Part shown: positions 1-7,585 of the stretch, one piece after another
Position numbering within the stretch: position 1 is the stretch's first letter
Layout of the letters: each line of letters starts with the position of its first letter
DNA from: an uncultured Eubacterium sp.
GTDB taxonomy: Bacteria; Bacillota; Clostridia; Lachnospirales; Lachnospiraceae
NCBI GenBank assembly: GCA_937915825.1
Contig: CALGGT010000068.1
Location: 1-35,963, forward strand
Direction of reading: 5' to 3'
DNA: 35,963 nt
Notes under the pieces: generated by a model
What the model was told of the DNA's origin: nothing
The model's database searches: none
The model's input: the letters and a program-made list of their open reading frames with translations, nothing else
Program-made: the position numbers and the translations under genes

Positions 1-156
1 GGTAAATCAAATGGTTTTAGAGTCATCTATTACCTTGCTACAAAGGAAAAAATCTATCTTGTGACGATCTACTCGAAGAAAGATAAAGGCAGAAGCGGTG
101 AAATTCCAAATGACAAGCAGATTGAATTGTTAGTGAAAAATATTATTTCTGAATGA
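1..156 (+). CDS. RelE/HigB-like toxin, C-terminal fragment
   Basis: An open frame enters from the left edge and stops at TGA 154-156, giving the last 51 residues of a small basic protein. The text FRVIYYLATKEKIYLVTIYSKK matches the central and last beta-strands of RelE/HigB mRNA-interferase toxins, where an aromatic/basic strand is followed by a K-rich loop and a short C-terminal helix. The family cuts mRNA in a ribosome-dependent way and is neutralised by a cognate antitoxin. The next gene, 74 bases downstream, begins like such an antitoxin, so the order is toxin then antitoxin, as in higBA. The catalytic N-terminal part lies outside the window, so subfamily and activity cannot be judged. 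Confidence 0.7.
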   Translation, partial: GKSNGFRVIYYLATKEKIYLVTIYSKKDKGRSGEIPNDKQIELLVKNIISE

Positions 157-206
157 GTAGTTGATAGTGCTGCTCATTTTTTATCTAAAAATTGATGATT
201 TTGTGA

Positions 207-212
207 TATAAT
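207..212 (+). promoter_or_regulatory. Possible extended -10 promoter for the antitoxin
   Basis: A perfect TATAAT at 207-212 is preceded by TG at 204-205, which makes an extended -10 element. No good -35 is present. It lies between the toxin stop and the antitoxin start at 231, so the antitoxin could have its own promoter. The resulting leader would be only about 12 bases. Confidence 0.35.
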
Positions 213-230
213 AGTTGCGAGGTGACTGAA

Positions 231-404
231 ATGAATGAGAATAAAAATAAGCACAATGATGGTGAATTTTACGATGATGACGGCGATCGTTACATTTCCG
301 TTGAGCAGTCGATTATTGGAGCTTGCAAGGAAGTCAAAGATATTCGAGCAGGTAAATCGAAGGGTATTAAATTAGATGAGTTTTTGTCTTGGCTTGATGA
401 TACT
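231..404 (+). CDS. Antitoxin N-terminal part, in-frame join to malic enzyme
   Basis: ATG 231 is preferred over GTG 222 because GAGGTG at 219-224 sits at normal ribosome-site distance from 231. About 58 residues are antitoxin-like: an acidic start, then SVEQSIIGACKEVKDIRAGK, which matches the 'sleeSLiqalkEvk..reGK' pattern of small antitoxins paired with RelE-type toxins. The conserved part ends near LDEFLSWLDD. After that the same frame continues into a malic enzyme without a stop. The family neutralises the toxin and usually autoregulates the operon. A native C-terminus of this antitoxin is not present here, and the join is more likely an assembly or rearrangement junction than a designed fusion. 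Confidence 0.6.
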
Positions 405-890
405 ATAAAAGAGGAGATGGCAAAAATTACAAATCGTAATCATGAAAAAGGCAGTCTTTCGGATGTTATAAAGGGTGCGGATGTGTTTATAGGTGTATCG
501 GCTCCGGGCACGCTGACTCAGGAGATGGTAAGGACGATGGCAAAAGATCCGATTATATTTGCATGTGCCAATCCTACTCCTGAAATATTCCCTGATGAGG
601 CCAAGGCGGCAGGCGCAGCGGTTGTTTCTACGGGAAGAAGTGATTTTCCGAATCAGGTTAATAATGTACTCTGTTTCCCAGGAATTTTCAGGGGAGCACT
701 TGATGTCAGGGCTTCCGATATAAATGATGAAATGAAGATTGCCGCGGCAGAGGCTATAGCCGGGCTCGTTTCAGGTAAGGAACTTAACGCAGATTATATT
801 CTTCCGAAGGCTTTTGACCCAAGAGTTAAAGATGCGGTGGCAAAGGCAACAGCGGAGGCTGCAAGAAGAAGCGGAGTAGCAAGGATTTAA
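405..890 (+). pseudogene. NAD(P)-dependent malic enzyme, C-terminal fragment
   Basis: These 161 codons match the C-terminal NAD-binding domain of bacterial malic enzyme, which converts malate to pyruvate and CO2. Diagnostic stretches are KGSLSDVIKGADVFIGVSAP, FACANPTPEIFPDEAKAAGA, STGRSDFPNQVNNVLCFPG and IFRGALDVRA. A complete clostridial enzyme is about 390 residues, so roughly the first 220 are missing, including the Tyr/Lys catalytic region. No ribosome site or start precedes this part; it is simply in frame with the antitoxin start at 231. The C-terminus appears complete (stop 888-890). As written it cannot be an active malic enzyme. Whether the deletion is biological or a contig artefact cannot be told from sequence alone. 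Confidence 0.85.
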
Positions 891-999
891 GGTATTTCAA
901 TCCGGTTGTCAGCCAAAAGCTGCACCGGTAGAGAAGTATGCTACGGGAAAAGTATGAAGAAAGGACTTGACAACAATGCAGTTTGGGGGGTTACATTTT

Positions 1000-1023
1000 C
1001 ACAGCACAGCACAGCACAGCACA
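1000..1023 (+). repeat. CACAG pentanucleotide tandem repeat
   Basis: Nearly five uninterrupted copies of CACAG lie in the 289-base gap between the malic enzyme stop and the sensor gene. The rest of this gap holds a terminator-like hairpin (1068-1109) and no supported gene. Short perfect repeats of this type are prone to slippage and to misassembly. Confidence 0.8.
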
Positions 1024-1067
1024 AGGCAATAGTTCTGCCGTATTTAGTTTCATAGGAAGTACATTTC

Positions 1068-1109
1068 GTCATGTGGGAGAGTATTATGCTCTTTTACATG
1101 ACTTTTTTA
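1068..1109 (+). terminator. Rho-independent terminator
   Basis: GTCATGT at 1068-1074 pairs perfectly with ACATGAC at 1096-1102, with an inner AGAG/CTCT stem, and TTTTTT follows. It lies downstream of the malic enzyme fragment and upstream of the sensor gene, so it probably ends transcription from the left. Confidence 0.75.
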
Positions 1110-1179
1110 TTCTTTAATGTCCGGTTTCAACGCATGATGAAAGTCATGCATATAAGAGTTTTTTTAGGCGGAGGTGCCG

Positions 1180-2922
1180 ATGCTTAAGTTAAAAAAGGCA
1201 GGCTATGTATCGAATAAACGTAATGTTGCAGCAGTCATTATTTGTCTGGCAGGAATTGCAGTTAATGCGATTTTTAGTGTTCTTGTGTCTGTATTTGAAC
1301 TTCCCTTTTATCTTGATACGGTAGGAACGATTGCAGTTTCAGTTATGGGAGGATATCTTCCCGGAGTGCTTGTTGGTTTTGCGACAAATATCATAAAGAG
1401 TCGGCTGGTCTCTACCTCAATATACTATGGTATCCTGAATGTTCTTATAGCTGTAGCTGCGGCGTTTATGGCTCACAGGGGATACTTTGATAAAATCAGG
1501 GGAATCATTAAAGCATTCTTTGTCTTCGTTTTGATTGGCGGAGGGATTGGATCAATTATCCCCATGTTTATTGAGGAACTGTCGTTTGACAGTGAAGTCT
1601 TAAGTGGAATTATTTATGAAACGGGATATTTTAATCAGGCGGTATCCCATATTATCTCAAGCCTTGTCATGGATATTCCGGACAAGGCTGTCACGGTCTT
1701 GCTCGTTATTATTATATTGAAAATAATTCCGAGGAAGTATTACAAATTATCCAGATTTGAATATTGGGCACAAAAGCCGATAGAGTATGAGCAGATTTCC
1801 ATAAATAGCAAAAAATGCAAAAAAGTGAATCAAGGAATATCCCTAAGGGACAGGACACTCCTGATTTTTGGCTTTGTAATGGGAATGCTTACTTTTGTTG
1901 CTACATCTATAGGAGTCTCTTTATATCAAAATACGATTATGGCAGAGTATGTCAGGGTTGCACAGGGAACGGCTGAAATTGCTGCTGCACTGGTTGATGG
2001 CGATGCGGTTGATGAATGGCTTTCAAATGGCGGGACGAGTGCAGAATATGAAAAGACAGCACAGATGCTTACGAAGGTATTGCATAGTTCTGTAGATATT
2101 AAATATTTGTATGTGTACAAGATTATGGAAGATGGATGTCATGTGGTTTTTGACTTTGATGCAGAGGATACTCCGGCTTCGGAGGTTGATAGTATAGTGT
2201 CTTTTGATGAAGGCTTTGATGGATGTGTACCGGATCTTTTGAATGGAAAGAGAATAGATCCCATTATTACAAACGATCAGTACGGATACCTTCTGACGGC
2301 ATATGAACCGGTTTATGATTCAGAGGGAGAGTGTGTATGTTATGTTGGGGCGGATGTGGATATGGGCACGATTACGAAAATGAGAAGAAGTTTTCTTGTG
2401 GAAATGGTTTCGGTATTTTTGGGCTTCTTTATTCTGTTGGCGGTTTTGGTAGTCTGGATTACGGATTATCGTATGACGATTCCAATTAATTCGATTACTA
2501 AGGCTGTTGAGAATTATGAAGGTGTCGGAGATGATCAGGATGAATTGGATGACAAGGTGAAAAGCTTGCGTGAGCTTGATATATATACAGGAGATGAGAT
2601 TGAACGACTGTATAAGGCAATATGCAATATGGCCTTAAACCAGGCTGAGCAGATGCGGAGTATCCGGAGGCTGTCTGATGCTACGGCAAATATGCAGGAC
2701 GGACTGATTATTACAATGGCGGACATGGTGGAAAACAGAGATTCAGATACAGGAGAACATGTTCAAAAGACTTCGGCATACGTAAAAATTATAGTAGAGG
2801 GCTTGAAGAAAAAAGGATATTACGCAGAAAAAATAACACCGAGGTTCATGTCCGATGTGGTTCGTTCCGCACCTTTACATGATGTCGGAAAGATAAATAT
2901 TCCGGATGAGATATTAAAACAG
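1180..2922 (+). CDS. Membrane sensor with HAMP and truncated HD-GYP domain
   Basis: ATG 1180 is chosen because GGCGGAGG at 1167-1174 sits five bases upstream; GTG 1174 overlaps that site. Residues about 15-190 contain several hydrophobic segments. Residues about 220-420 form a transmembrane-flanked extracytoplasmic sensor (Cache-like, with YLLTAYEPVYDSEG and YVGADVDM), followed by a HAMP-like helix (TIPINSITKAVENYEG). An HD-GYP start follows: MVENRDSDTGEHVQKTSAYVK and then APLHDVGKINIPDEIL, which includes the HD metal ligands. HD-GYP proteins hydrolyse cyclic di-GMP. About 100 residues of the domain, including the GYP segment, are missing: around position 2920-2926 the frame enters an unrelated zinc-finger protein. 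The catalytic domain as written is incomplete. Confidence 0.75.
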
Positions 2923-3426
2923 ATAGAAGCTTCATCGAAGAATATCGTTGAGACAATGCAGCGTGCAAAAGATTACATTGATGAACACCCAGAGCCTCAG
3001 CCGCCCGAAGGAGAATTCGACTTCAACCATAATCCGTATGATGATTACGACGAGCTGCGCACAAAGCTCGTGGAATTTATACCGGATTTTAATATGAGGC
3101 TTAAGTTCAACGCTGCTACCGGCAGATTTGATTTTTCGGCGGATATCGATTCCGTGTTTGATATCGCATGGTATACGCTGGCGCGGATGATATCCGAGGA
3201 TCCTGCCCTTGAAAACAGGCAACGAGAAGAAACAAGACCGGAAGGGATCATGATCTGCTGCCGGCATTGCGGGAAGTTCCTGATCAGGAAAAGCAACCGG
3301 CAGGAATTCTGTGATTCCGAGGAATGCCAGAGAGCAAGAAACGCAAGAAAACAGATGGCTTACCGGAAGCGTAAAGCCGGAAATGCTTCGGAAAAGAAGC
3401 GCAAACAGCGAAAAACGAAGCAATAA
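2923..3426 (+). CDS. Zinc-finger protein C-terminus (DUF6076/CGNR-like), fused in frame
   Basis: The 167 codons after the HD-GYP break bear no resemblance to a phosphodiesterase. They contain an aromatic-rich region (LVEFIPDFNMRLKFNAATG) and end in CRHCGKFLIRKSNRQEFC, then a further Cys near EECQRARNARKQ, and a Lys/Arg-rich tail. The Cys spacing and the 'snrqeFC...C' pattern resemble the C-terminal zinc finger of DUF6076 or CGNR-type proteins common in Clostridia. The native N-terminus is absent and no ribosome site precedes this part. Codon choice also shifts slightly (more CGC, GCC and GAG). A terminator follows the stop at once. The function of such proteins is unknown; DNA or RNA binding is only a guess from the finger and basic tail. 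Confidence 0.5.
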   Translation: MEASSKNIVETMQRAKDYIDEHPEPQPPEGEFDFNHNPYDDYDELRTKLVEFIPDFNMRLKFNAATGRFDFSADIDSVFDIAWYTLARMISEDPALENRQREETRPEGIMICCRHCGKFLIRKSNRQEFCDSEECQRARNARKQMAYRKRKAGNASEKKRKQRKTKQ

Positions 3427-3429
3427 CCC

Positions 3430-3456
3430 AAAGTGTCAATGATAATGACACTTTTT
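3430..3456 (+). terminator. Rho-independent terminator
   Basis: AAAGTGTCA (3430-3438) pairs perfectly with TGACACTTT (3446-3454) across a 7-base loop, and T-rich sequence follows. It starts four bases after the zinc-finger stop and isolates the methyltransferase cassette from upstream transcription. Confidence 0.8.
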
Positions 3457-3475
3457 GATTTCGTGTTATTTTGTA

Positions 3476-3503
3476 TTGACATTGTTGCACGAGATGGTAT
3501 ACT
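3476..3503 (+). promoter_or_regulatory. Sigma-A-type promoter of the methyltransferase cassette
   Basis: TTGACA at 3476-3481 and TATACT at 3498-3503 are separated by 16 bases, just upstream of the ribbon-helix-helix gene. With the terminator directly before it, this is the likely start of the defence operon. Confidence 0.7.
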
Positions 3504-3524
3504 TATTATTTGGAGGATTGTACC

Positions 3525-3716
3525 ATGGCTAAAAACATTTCCATAAGTATACGTGTTAGTGATGAAGAACTTAATCGTTTCAAACAAGCAGCAAGATTAG
3601 AAGCCTACGCGTCGTATAGTGAGTTCATAAGGCGTACTGCTTTGTTAGAAGCATCACGAGTATTGGGAGACAATAAAAACGAAGGAGATGCTAAGAATGG
3701 CGACACAAATGACTAA
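3525..3716 (+). CDS. Ribbon-helix-helix DNA-binding protein
   Basis: The start at ATG 3525 has GGAGG eight bases upstream (3512-3516). The 63-residue product begins NISISIRVSDEELNRFKQAA, a beta-strand followed by helix A, then YASYSEFIRRTALLEA for helix B. This is the pattern of MetJ/Arc/CopG-type ribbon-helix-helix proteins, including antitoxin-like and MobC-like members. These bind DNA as dimers through the paired strand. It is the first gene after the cassette promoter and overlaps the methyltransferase start by 20 bases, so translation is coupled. Inference: it may control the timing of the cassette, as C proteins do in restriction-modification systems, although classical C proteins are helix-turn-helix. 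A relic of a mobilisation or antitoxin gene is the alternative. Confidence 0.75.
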   Translation: MAKNISISIRVSDEELNRFKQAARLEAYASYSEFIRRTALLEASRVLGDNKNEGDAKNGDTND

Positions 3717-4905
3717 TGTGTGGGATTCAAATGTTCCTGTTGAGAAGAGTTCATACCTTCAAGATGAAGATATTGAATTCTATAATATAGACAACTTCAG
3801 CCATGATAAGTCGAAGCTGACAATGCTCGACCTGTTTTGCGGTGCTGGAGGTTTTTCGGTAGGATGCAGTTGGGCGGGATTCGAGTCTGTTTTTGGCGTT
3901 GATCACTTAGAACCGGCTATGAAAACCTGGGTGCGTAATCACCCTCACGCAATCGGGTGTCTTGGTGACATTGCCAAGGTTGATCCTAAAGAAATTAAAA
4001 CAATGCTTGTTCAAAAAGGTATTGATCATATCAATCTAATAACGGGCGGCGTACCTTGCCAAGGCTTTTCTATTGCTAACAGAAAACATAATGACAACGA
4101 TGAACGAAATTACCTATTCTTAGAGTATATGAAGTTTGTTCAAGTATTTGAGCCTGATTATATTATTCTTGAAAACGTATCTGGAATGAGAAGTACTGCA
4201 GGCGGAAAGTTTGAGAATGATATTAAGGCTTATATGGATTCCTTGGGATATGAAGCAACGGTGATGCTTGTAAATGCTGCAGATTACGGTGTACCTCAGG
4301 TTAGGCAAAGACTGCTTTTTGTGGGTGTACGTCGTAACATGAATCTGAATATTCCATACGTTTTTCCGGTCGGAAAGTATAAAGGGCATTATAGAACTGT
4401 AGAAGACGCTATAGGGGATTTGCCATCTCTTGGAAACAACGAATCGTCGTCTACATATGATGACGGAGAATTATGTGAGTACCAGAAATTAATGAGAGGA
4501 TATGGACCTATCAAGGAGATTCCCGTGTCTAATGTCCTGTTTAATCATGTGGCACCTAATCACCCAGAGGAAACAATAAAAAAGATAGATGAAACTGTGC
4601 CAGGGAAACCCATGTATTCAAAATTTAAGCAACGAATAAGGTTACGCCTTGACTCCCCGAGCCCTACACAATTGGCAGGCGGAATAAGACCACAATTTCA
4701 GTTTGGGCACCCTAATCAGCCACGAGGTTTAACAATTCGTGAGCGTGCTAGGATTCAAAGTTTTCCGGATTCATACGTTTTTGAGGGCGGCATAGTACAG
4801 GAGCGAGTACAAACGGGGAATGCTGTTCCACCACTACTAATATATAATATTGCCACACCCATTGCAGAAGATATTATAAAGAAAGGAGGCTTGCAGAGTG
4901 TATAG
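3697..4905 (+). CDS. DNA (cytosine-5-)-methyltransferase
   Basis: ATG 3697 is chosen because AAGGAG ends directly before ATG 3688, too close for that codon, but is about nine bases from 3697. The 402-residue product carries the ordered C5-methyltransferase motifs: I (LDLFCGAGGFSVG, residues 44-56, S-adenosylmethionine binding), IV (GGVPCQGFS, catalytic Cys about 121), VI (ENV, 159-161), VIII (QVRQRLLFVG, 201-210) and X (QTGNAVPP near the C-terminus). It transfers a methyl group to C5 of cytosine at a recognition site set by the region between VIII and X, which I cannot predict. It overlaps the RHH gene upstream and the next gene downstream by 8 bases, as expected for the protective enzyme of a restriction-modification operon. 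No motif is missing. Confidence 0.95.
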   Translation: MATQMTNVWDSNVPVEKSSYLQDEDIEFYNIDNFSHDKSKLTMLDLFCGAGGFSVGCSWAGFESVFGVDHLEPAMKTWVRNHPHAIGCLGDIAKVDPKEIKTMLVQKGIDHINLITGGVPCQGFSIANRKHNDNDERNYLFLEYMKFVQVFEPDYIILENVSGMRSTAGGKFENDIKAYMDSLGYEATVMLVNAADYGVPQVRQRLLFVGVRRNMNLNIPYVFPVGKYKGHYRTVEDAIGDLPSLGNNESSSTYDDGELCEYQKLMRGYGPIKEIPVSNVLFNHVAPNHPEETIKKIDETVPGKPMYSKFKQRIRLRLDSPSPTQLAGGIRPQFQFGHPNQPRGLTIRERARIQSFPDSYVFEGGIVQERVQTGNAVPPLLIYNIATPIAEDIIKKGGLQSV

Positions 4906-6148
4906 AGTTTGGTATAGTACAGAGAGTTTTGCAGACTTTATAATTGATCATACATTATTAGCGGGATTGCCTCATACAAAGAAAAAGATGTATGAAAGTG
5001 ATGCTAACAATCCTAACAACTTTCATACAATGCCTGACCATATCAGAAAGATATTATACCTTGATGCTCCTGATGCAATTATAGAAAAGGATAATGAACC
5101 TGTATTTTCCATAGAAGTTACAACGGAAGCGGGAACGGGGCACAATGCGTTCCAAAGATTTGCCAGAATTGCCGCTGCGGTAGAGAATAGTGTTCCTGCA
5201 TTCTACATATATCCAGAGGGAAAAATCATTTCAAGAAGAGCCGTACCAGACAAGTGGGATGAAATCAATCCATTGATTTTTAATGCACTAGAAGCTGTGA
5301 TGAGCATATATGGGATTCCGGCATTGTTATATTATTTTCCTACAGATGATATTAGTATCTATCGCAACAATGTAAATGCGTCCCCTCATTTAACAACTAA
5401 GGGATTATGCTATGATGCTGACGTAATTAGATACTCAGGATGCCCTGACTCTACTGCCGATAGTATGCAGAATATGTTTGCAGCCCTCAATGAAATCATT
5501 ACTGCAACAGAATCAAGTGGTGTTATTCCTGCAAGAATCAATCTTCTTAGGAATCTTGTCATCAGAGATCAACGCAATTTCATGCAAGGAGAGTTTGCTG
5601 TCAAGGCAGCCGGGAGAACTGCAAGACAAATGTCTCCCCTATCGGCTGTTATCGAAGTTCCTACTTCATATTTGATGAACTACCTTTCTCAATTCGAGAC
5701 CGGAGATTATATTATCGGTGATCTGCTCCGATCTAGAGAAATCACCTGCTTATATCAAGTAAATGCAGGTTTTAGAGGAGATCCATATCCGGGATGCTTA
5801 GCGGCTATAGATTATTTGGTCTGTAGACAAGGACTTACTTTTGAAGACAGACGCAAGAACCTTGTAATGGTTTGGGGCAAAGTTGAAGTTGATGATGATG
5901 AAGAAACAATTAGCATTACTGATGAACACGGATCAACAGTAACAGACTTCTTTTCTGCTGTTCAGGGCAGTTCCCGGCTAAATCTTCTTACAAAGTATTA
6001 CTACGAACTGCAGAACAAAGAGAAGCCTCGTTATTTTATGCAAGTACGTTATGGTTCAACATATTCAAAAGTCAAGCATATCAGAGTGTATTCCTATTTC
6101 GCTGATGCTATTTTGTTCCCTGATGGATCGTTATGGAGGGATGCATGA
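4898..6148 (+). CDS. Putative restriction endonuclease, PD-(D/E)XK-like variant
   Basis: GTG 4898 is supported by AAAGGAGG about eight bases upstream and by the 8-base overlap with the methyltransferase stop. I do not recognise the 416-residue protein as a named family. Residues 58-75 read P58-D59...E73-V-T75 in a context (DAIIEKDNEPVFSIEVTTEA) that resembles a PD-(D/E)XK nuclease core with Thr in place of the usual Lys. It is followed by HNAFQRFARIAAA, a helix with Gln/Arg as in that fold. The remaining 300 residues show no motif I can assign and could hold the target-recognition domain. Its position right after a C5 methyltransferase makes it the leading candidate for the restriction subunit. 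Without structure prediction the fold call is tentative. Confidence 0.6.
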   Translation: MYRVWYSTESFADFIIDHTLLAGLPHTKKKMYESDANNPNNFHTMPDHIRKILYLDAPDAIIEKDNEPVFSIEVTTEAGTGHNAFQRFARIAAAVENSVPAFYIYPEGKIISRRAVPDKWDEINPLIFNALEAVMSIYGIPALLYYFPTDDISIYRNNVNASPHLTTKGLCYDADVIRYSGCPDSTADSMQNMFAALNEIITATESSGVIPARINLLRNLVIRDQRNFMQGEFAVKAAGRTARQMSPLSAVIEVPTSYLMNYLSQFETGDYIIGDLLRSREITCLYQVNAGFRGDPYPGCLAAIDYLVCRQGLTFEDRRKNLVMVWGKVEVDDDEETISITDEHGSTVTDFFSAVQGSSRLNLLTKYYYELQNKEKPRYFMQVRYGSTYSKVKHIRVYSYFADAILFPDGSLWRDA

Positions 6149-6591
6149 TGACAGAAGAACAGGTTACAAAAGCCATACTTCAATGGCTGATTGATAATGG
6201 CTGGGAAATAATATGTTATGATTTCCCGCAAAGCGGAACTGGAGTATTTCTGCATCCTAATGGCTCTACTGAAAAGAATAAAGATACGATCAATCCTGAT
6301 ATAGTTGCCGTGAGGGATAATAAATGTTTGTTTTTTGAAAACAAGAGTTTTTTCTATTATCCGGATTTTGAAAAAGTTCAGTATTTAAGGATGACTAATG
6401 ATTATTCAGAAGCAATAAATAATCTTTTATCCGACCATCACATATCGTTAATTAGATACGGAATAGGATATCCTACAACAGTTCATAAAGCCAAAGCAAA
6501 AGAATCGCTTCATATGGTAGATTTCGTCGTGGGTGTTTGCGAAGATAGAAGCATTGATATCTTGTATAGCAAAGATGACGGCAAGTTGTAA
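6148..6591 (+). CDS. Small PD-(D/E)XK nuclease-like protein
   Basis: GGAGGG at 6135-6140 gives best spacing to ATG 6148; ATG 6145, which overlaps the upstream TGA as ATGA, is an alternative. The 147-residue protein has a classic PD-(D/E)XK core: Glu3 in the first helix (TEEQVTKAILQWL), N49-P50-D51 and E64-N-K66 on the next strand (CLFFENKSF), then a Gln/Tyr helix (KVQYLRMTNDY). Proteins of this size and layout act as single-domain nucleases or as subunits of two-part restriction enzymes. Translation is coupled to the 416-residue gene, so the two may form a heteromeric endonuclease. Its DNA target is unknown. Confidence 0.65.
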   Translation: MTEEQVTKAILQWLIDNGWEIICYDFPQSGTGVFLHPNGSTEKNKDTINPDIVAVRDNKCLFFENKSFFYYPDFEKVQYLRMTNDYSEAINNLLSDHHISLIRYGIGYPTTVHKAKAKESLHMVDFVVGVCEDRSIDILYSKDDGKL

Positions 6592-6619
6592 TCAATATGT
6601 ATAAGTTGAGGATTAAGAG

Positions 6620-7351
6620 ATGTCTGAAAAGGCTGGTTACATATATGTTCTCACAAACGAGAGCTTTCACAGAGATAACTGGATAAAGATTGGATATGCT
6701 GAAGACGTTGATAAGCGAGTAAGAGAACTTTCTGGTACAGCGGTTCCTCTTCCATATGAGGTCTACTGTACCTATGAGATTCCCAGAATCCACGGTGTTA
6801 AGGATCCTGATAAGCTACTTCATGATCTCATCACAAAGCTTAATCCGGGTTTGAGAATATCCCCTAACAGAGAGTTCTTTGAAATGTTGCCCTGGGATGC
6901 ATATGATATGCTCTTTGCCATTGCCCAGATGCACGATAGAACCGATAAGCTCAAGAGAAATGATGCTAACCTTTCTGGTCAGGATGATCCTAATGATTCG
7001 GAATATTCTGTTGATGCACTATTTCCTTCGAATTCAGAGGTTCGCAGCCTGTATGACCGAATAAAGCATCTGATTCTTTCGCTGGATTCTTCACTCGAAG
7101 AGGCTCCAAGACAAAACTATGTGGCTTTTAAAAAGGGAAAGAGCAATACTGTTTGTTTATGGCCTAAGGATGGATGGATAGAAGTTGTTCTGAATGCTAA
7201 GTTAGGGCAATTATCCGATGAAAACGATATTATATACGATATTTCCAATCGAAAATGGTCGGCTGCTCAATATGCCTTCAAGTATTATGATACGGCGGAG
7301 ATAGAATATGCTAAGGATATCATTGAACAAACGCTGGCTTTGAAAAAATAA
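6620..7351 (+). CDS. GIY-YIG (T5orf172-type) protein with DUF5655-like C-terminus
   Basis: ATG 6620 has GAGGA upstream. Residues about 5-110 match T5orf172/GIY-YIG nucleases: GYIYVLTNESF, then WIKIGYAEDVDKRVRELSGT with the KIG and Arg residues, and NREFFEM carrying the likely metal-binding Glu. Residues about 130-240 resemble DUF5655: YDRIKHLILSL, YVAFKKGKSNTVCLWPKDGW and a closing amphipathic helix. GIY-YIG domains cut DNA by a metal-dependent mechanism; DUF5655 has no assigned role and is often attached to nuclease or restriction-associated proteins. The gene is 28 bases after the small nuclease gene, is probably co-transcribed, and the operon ends in a strong terminator. It could be an accessory nuclease, a methylation-dependent nuclease, or the restriction subunit. 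Confidence 0.75.
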   Translation: MSEKAGYIYVLTNESFHRDNWIKIGYAEDVDKRVRELSGTAVPLPYEVYCTYEIPRIHGVKDPDKLLHDLITKLNPGLRISPNREFFEMLPWDAYDMLFAIAQMHDRTDKLKRNDANLSGQDDPNDSEYSVDALFPSNSEVRSLYDRIKHLILSLDSSLEEAPRQNYVAFKKGKSNTVCLWPKDGWIEVVLNAKLGQLSDENDIIYDISNRKWSAAQYAFKYYDTAEIEYAKDIIEQTLALKK

Positions 7352-7355
7352 AATC

Positions 7356-7396
7356 AGCCGATGGAGTAACGATTTGCTACTCCATCGGCTTTGTTT
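7356..7396. terminator. Bidirectional terminator between the defence operon and symE
   Basis: AGCCGATGGAGTA (7356-7368) pairs perfectly with TACTCCATCGGCT (7378-7390) across a 9-base loop. T-rich sequence follows on the plus strand and A-rich sequence precedes it (T-rich on the minus strand). It serves both the GIY-YIG gene and the convergent symE-like gene. Confidence 0.9.
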
Positions 7397-7585
7397 TTAA
7401 GCATTGGCTGCTTCTTTGTCGGTACAGATGATTATCTTTCCGTTGTCATAGTCCACACGGAGCTTATCTCCGACAGAAAAGCCTATGGCTTCGAGCCACT
7501 TGCCCTCCATCTGAATCTTTGGTACTTCCGAGCACTTTCTGCCGGTGTATCTGGTGGAATACTGAACTTTGATTGTCTTTGTCAT
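7397..7585 (-). CDS. symE: SymE-family type I toxin
   Basis: The start at 7585 is supported by GAAGGAGG upstream on the minus strand. The 62-residue product contains GRKCSEVPKIQMEGKWLEAI and GFSVGDKLRVDY, which match the SymE signature 'P.(l)rl.GkWLe.aGF..G..v.v....g.liI'. SymE has an AbrB-like swapped-hairpin fold. In E. coli it is an SOS-induced RNA-cleaving or nucleoid-condensing toxin whose translation is blocked by an antisense RNA, SymR, encoded over its 5' end. In enterobacteria symE sits beside restriction genes, and here it is convergent to a methyltransferase cassette. A SymR-like RNA would be transcribed on the plus strand from within or near 7500-7650; I could not identify a convincing promoter for it. 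Confidence 0.8.
   Translation of the reverse strand: MTKTIKVQYSTRYTGRKCSEVPKIQMEGKWLEAIGFSVGDKLRVDYDNGKIIICTDKEAANA

Noticed and set aside
996..1060. Possible c-di-GMP riboswitch before the HD-GYP sensor (text resembling GCACAAGGCAA)
   Set aside because: The second conserved GEMM half (GACGCAAAGC-like) and the tetraloop receptor are missing, and the similarity falls in a simple CACAG repeat.
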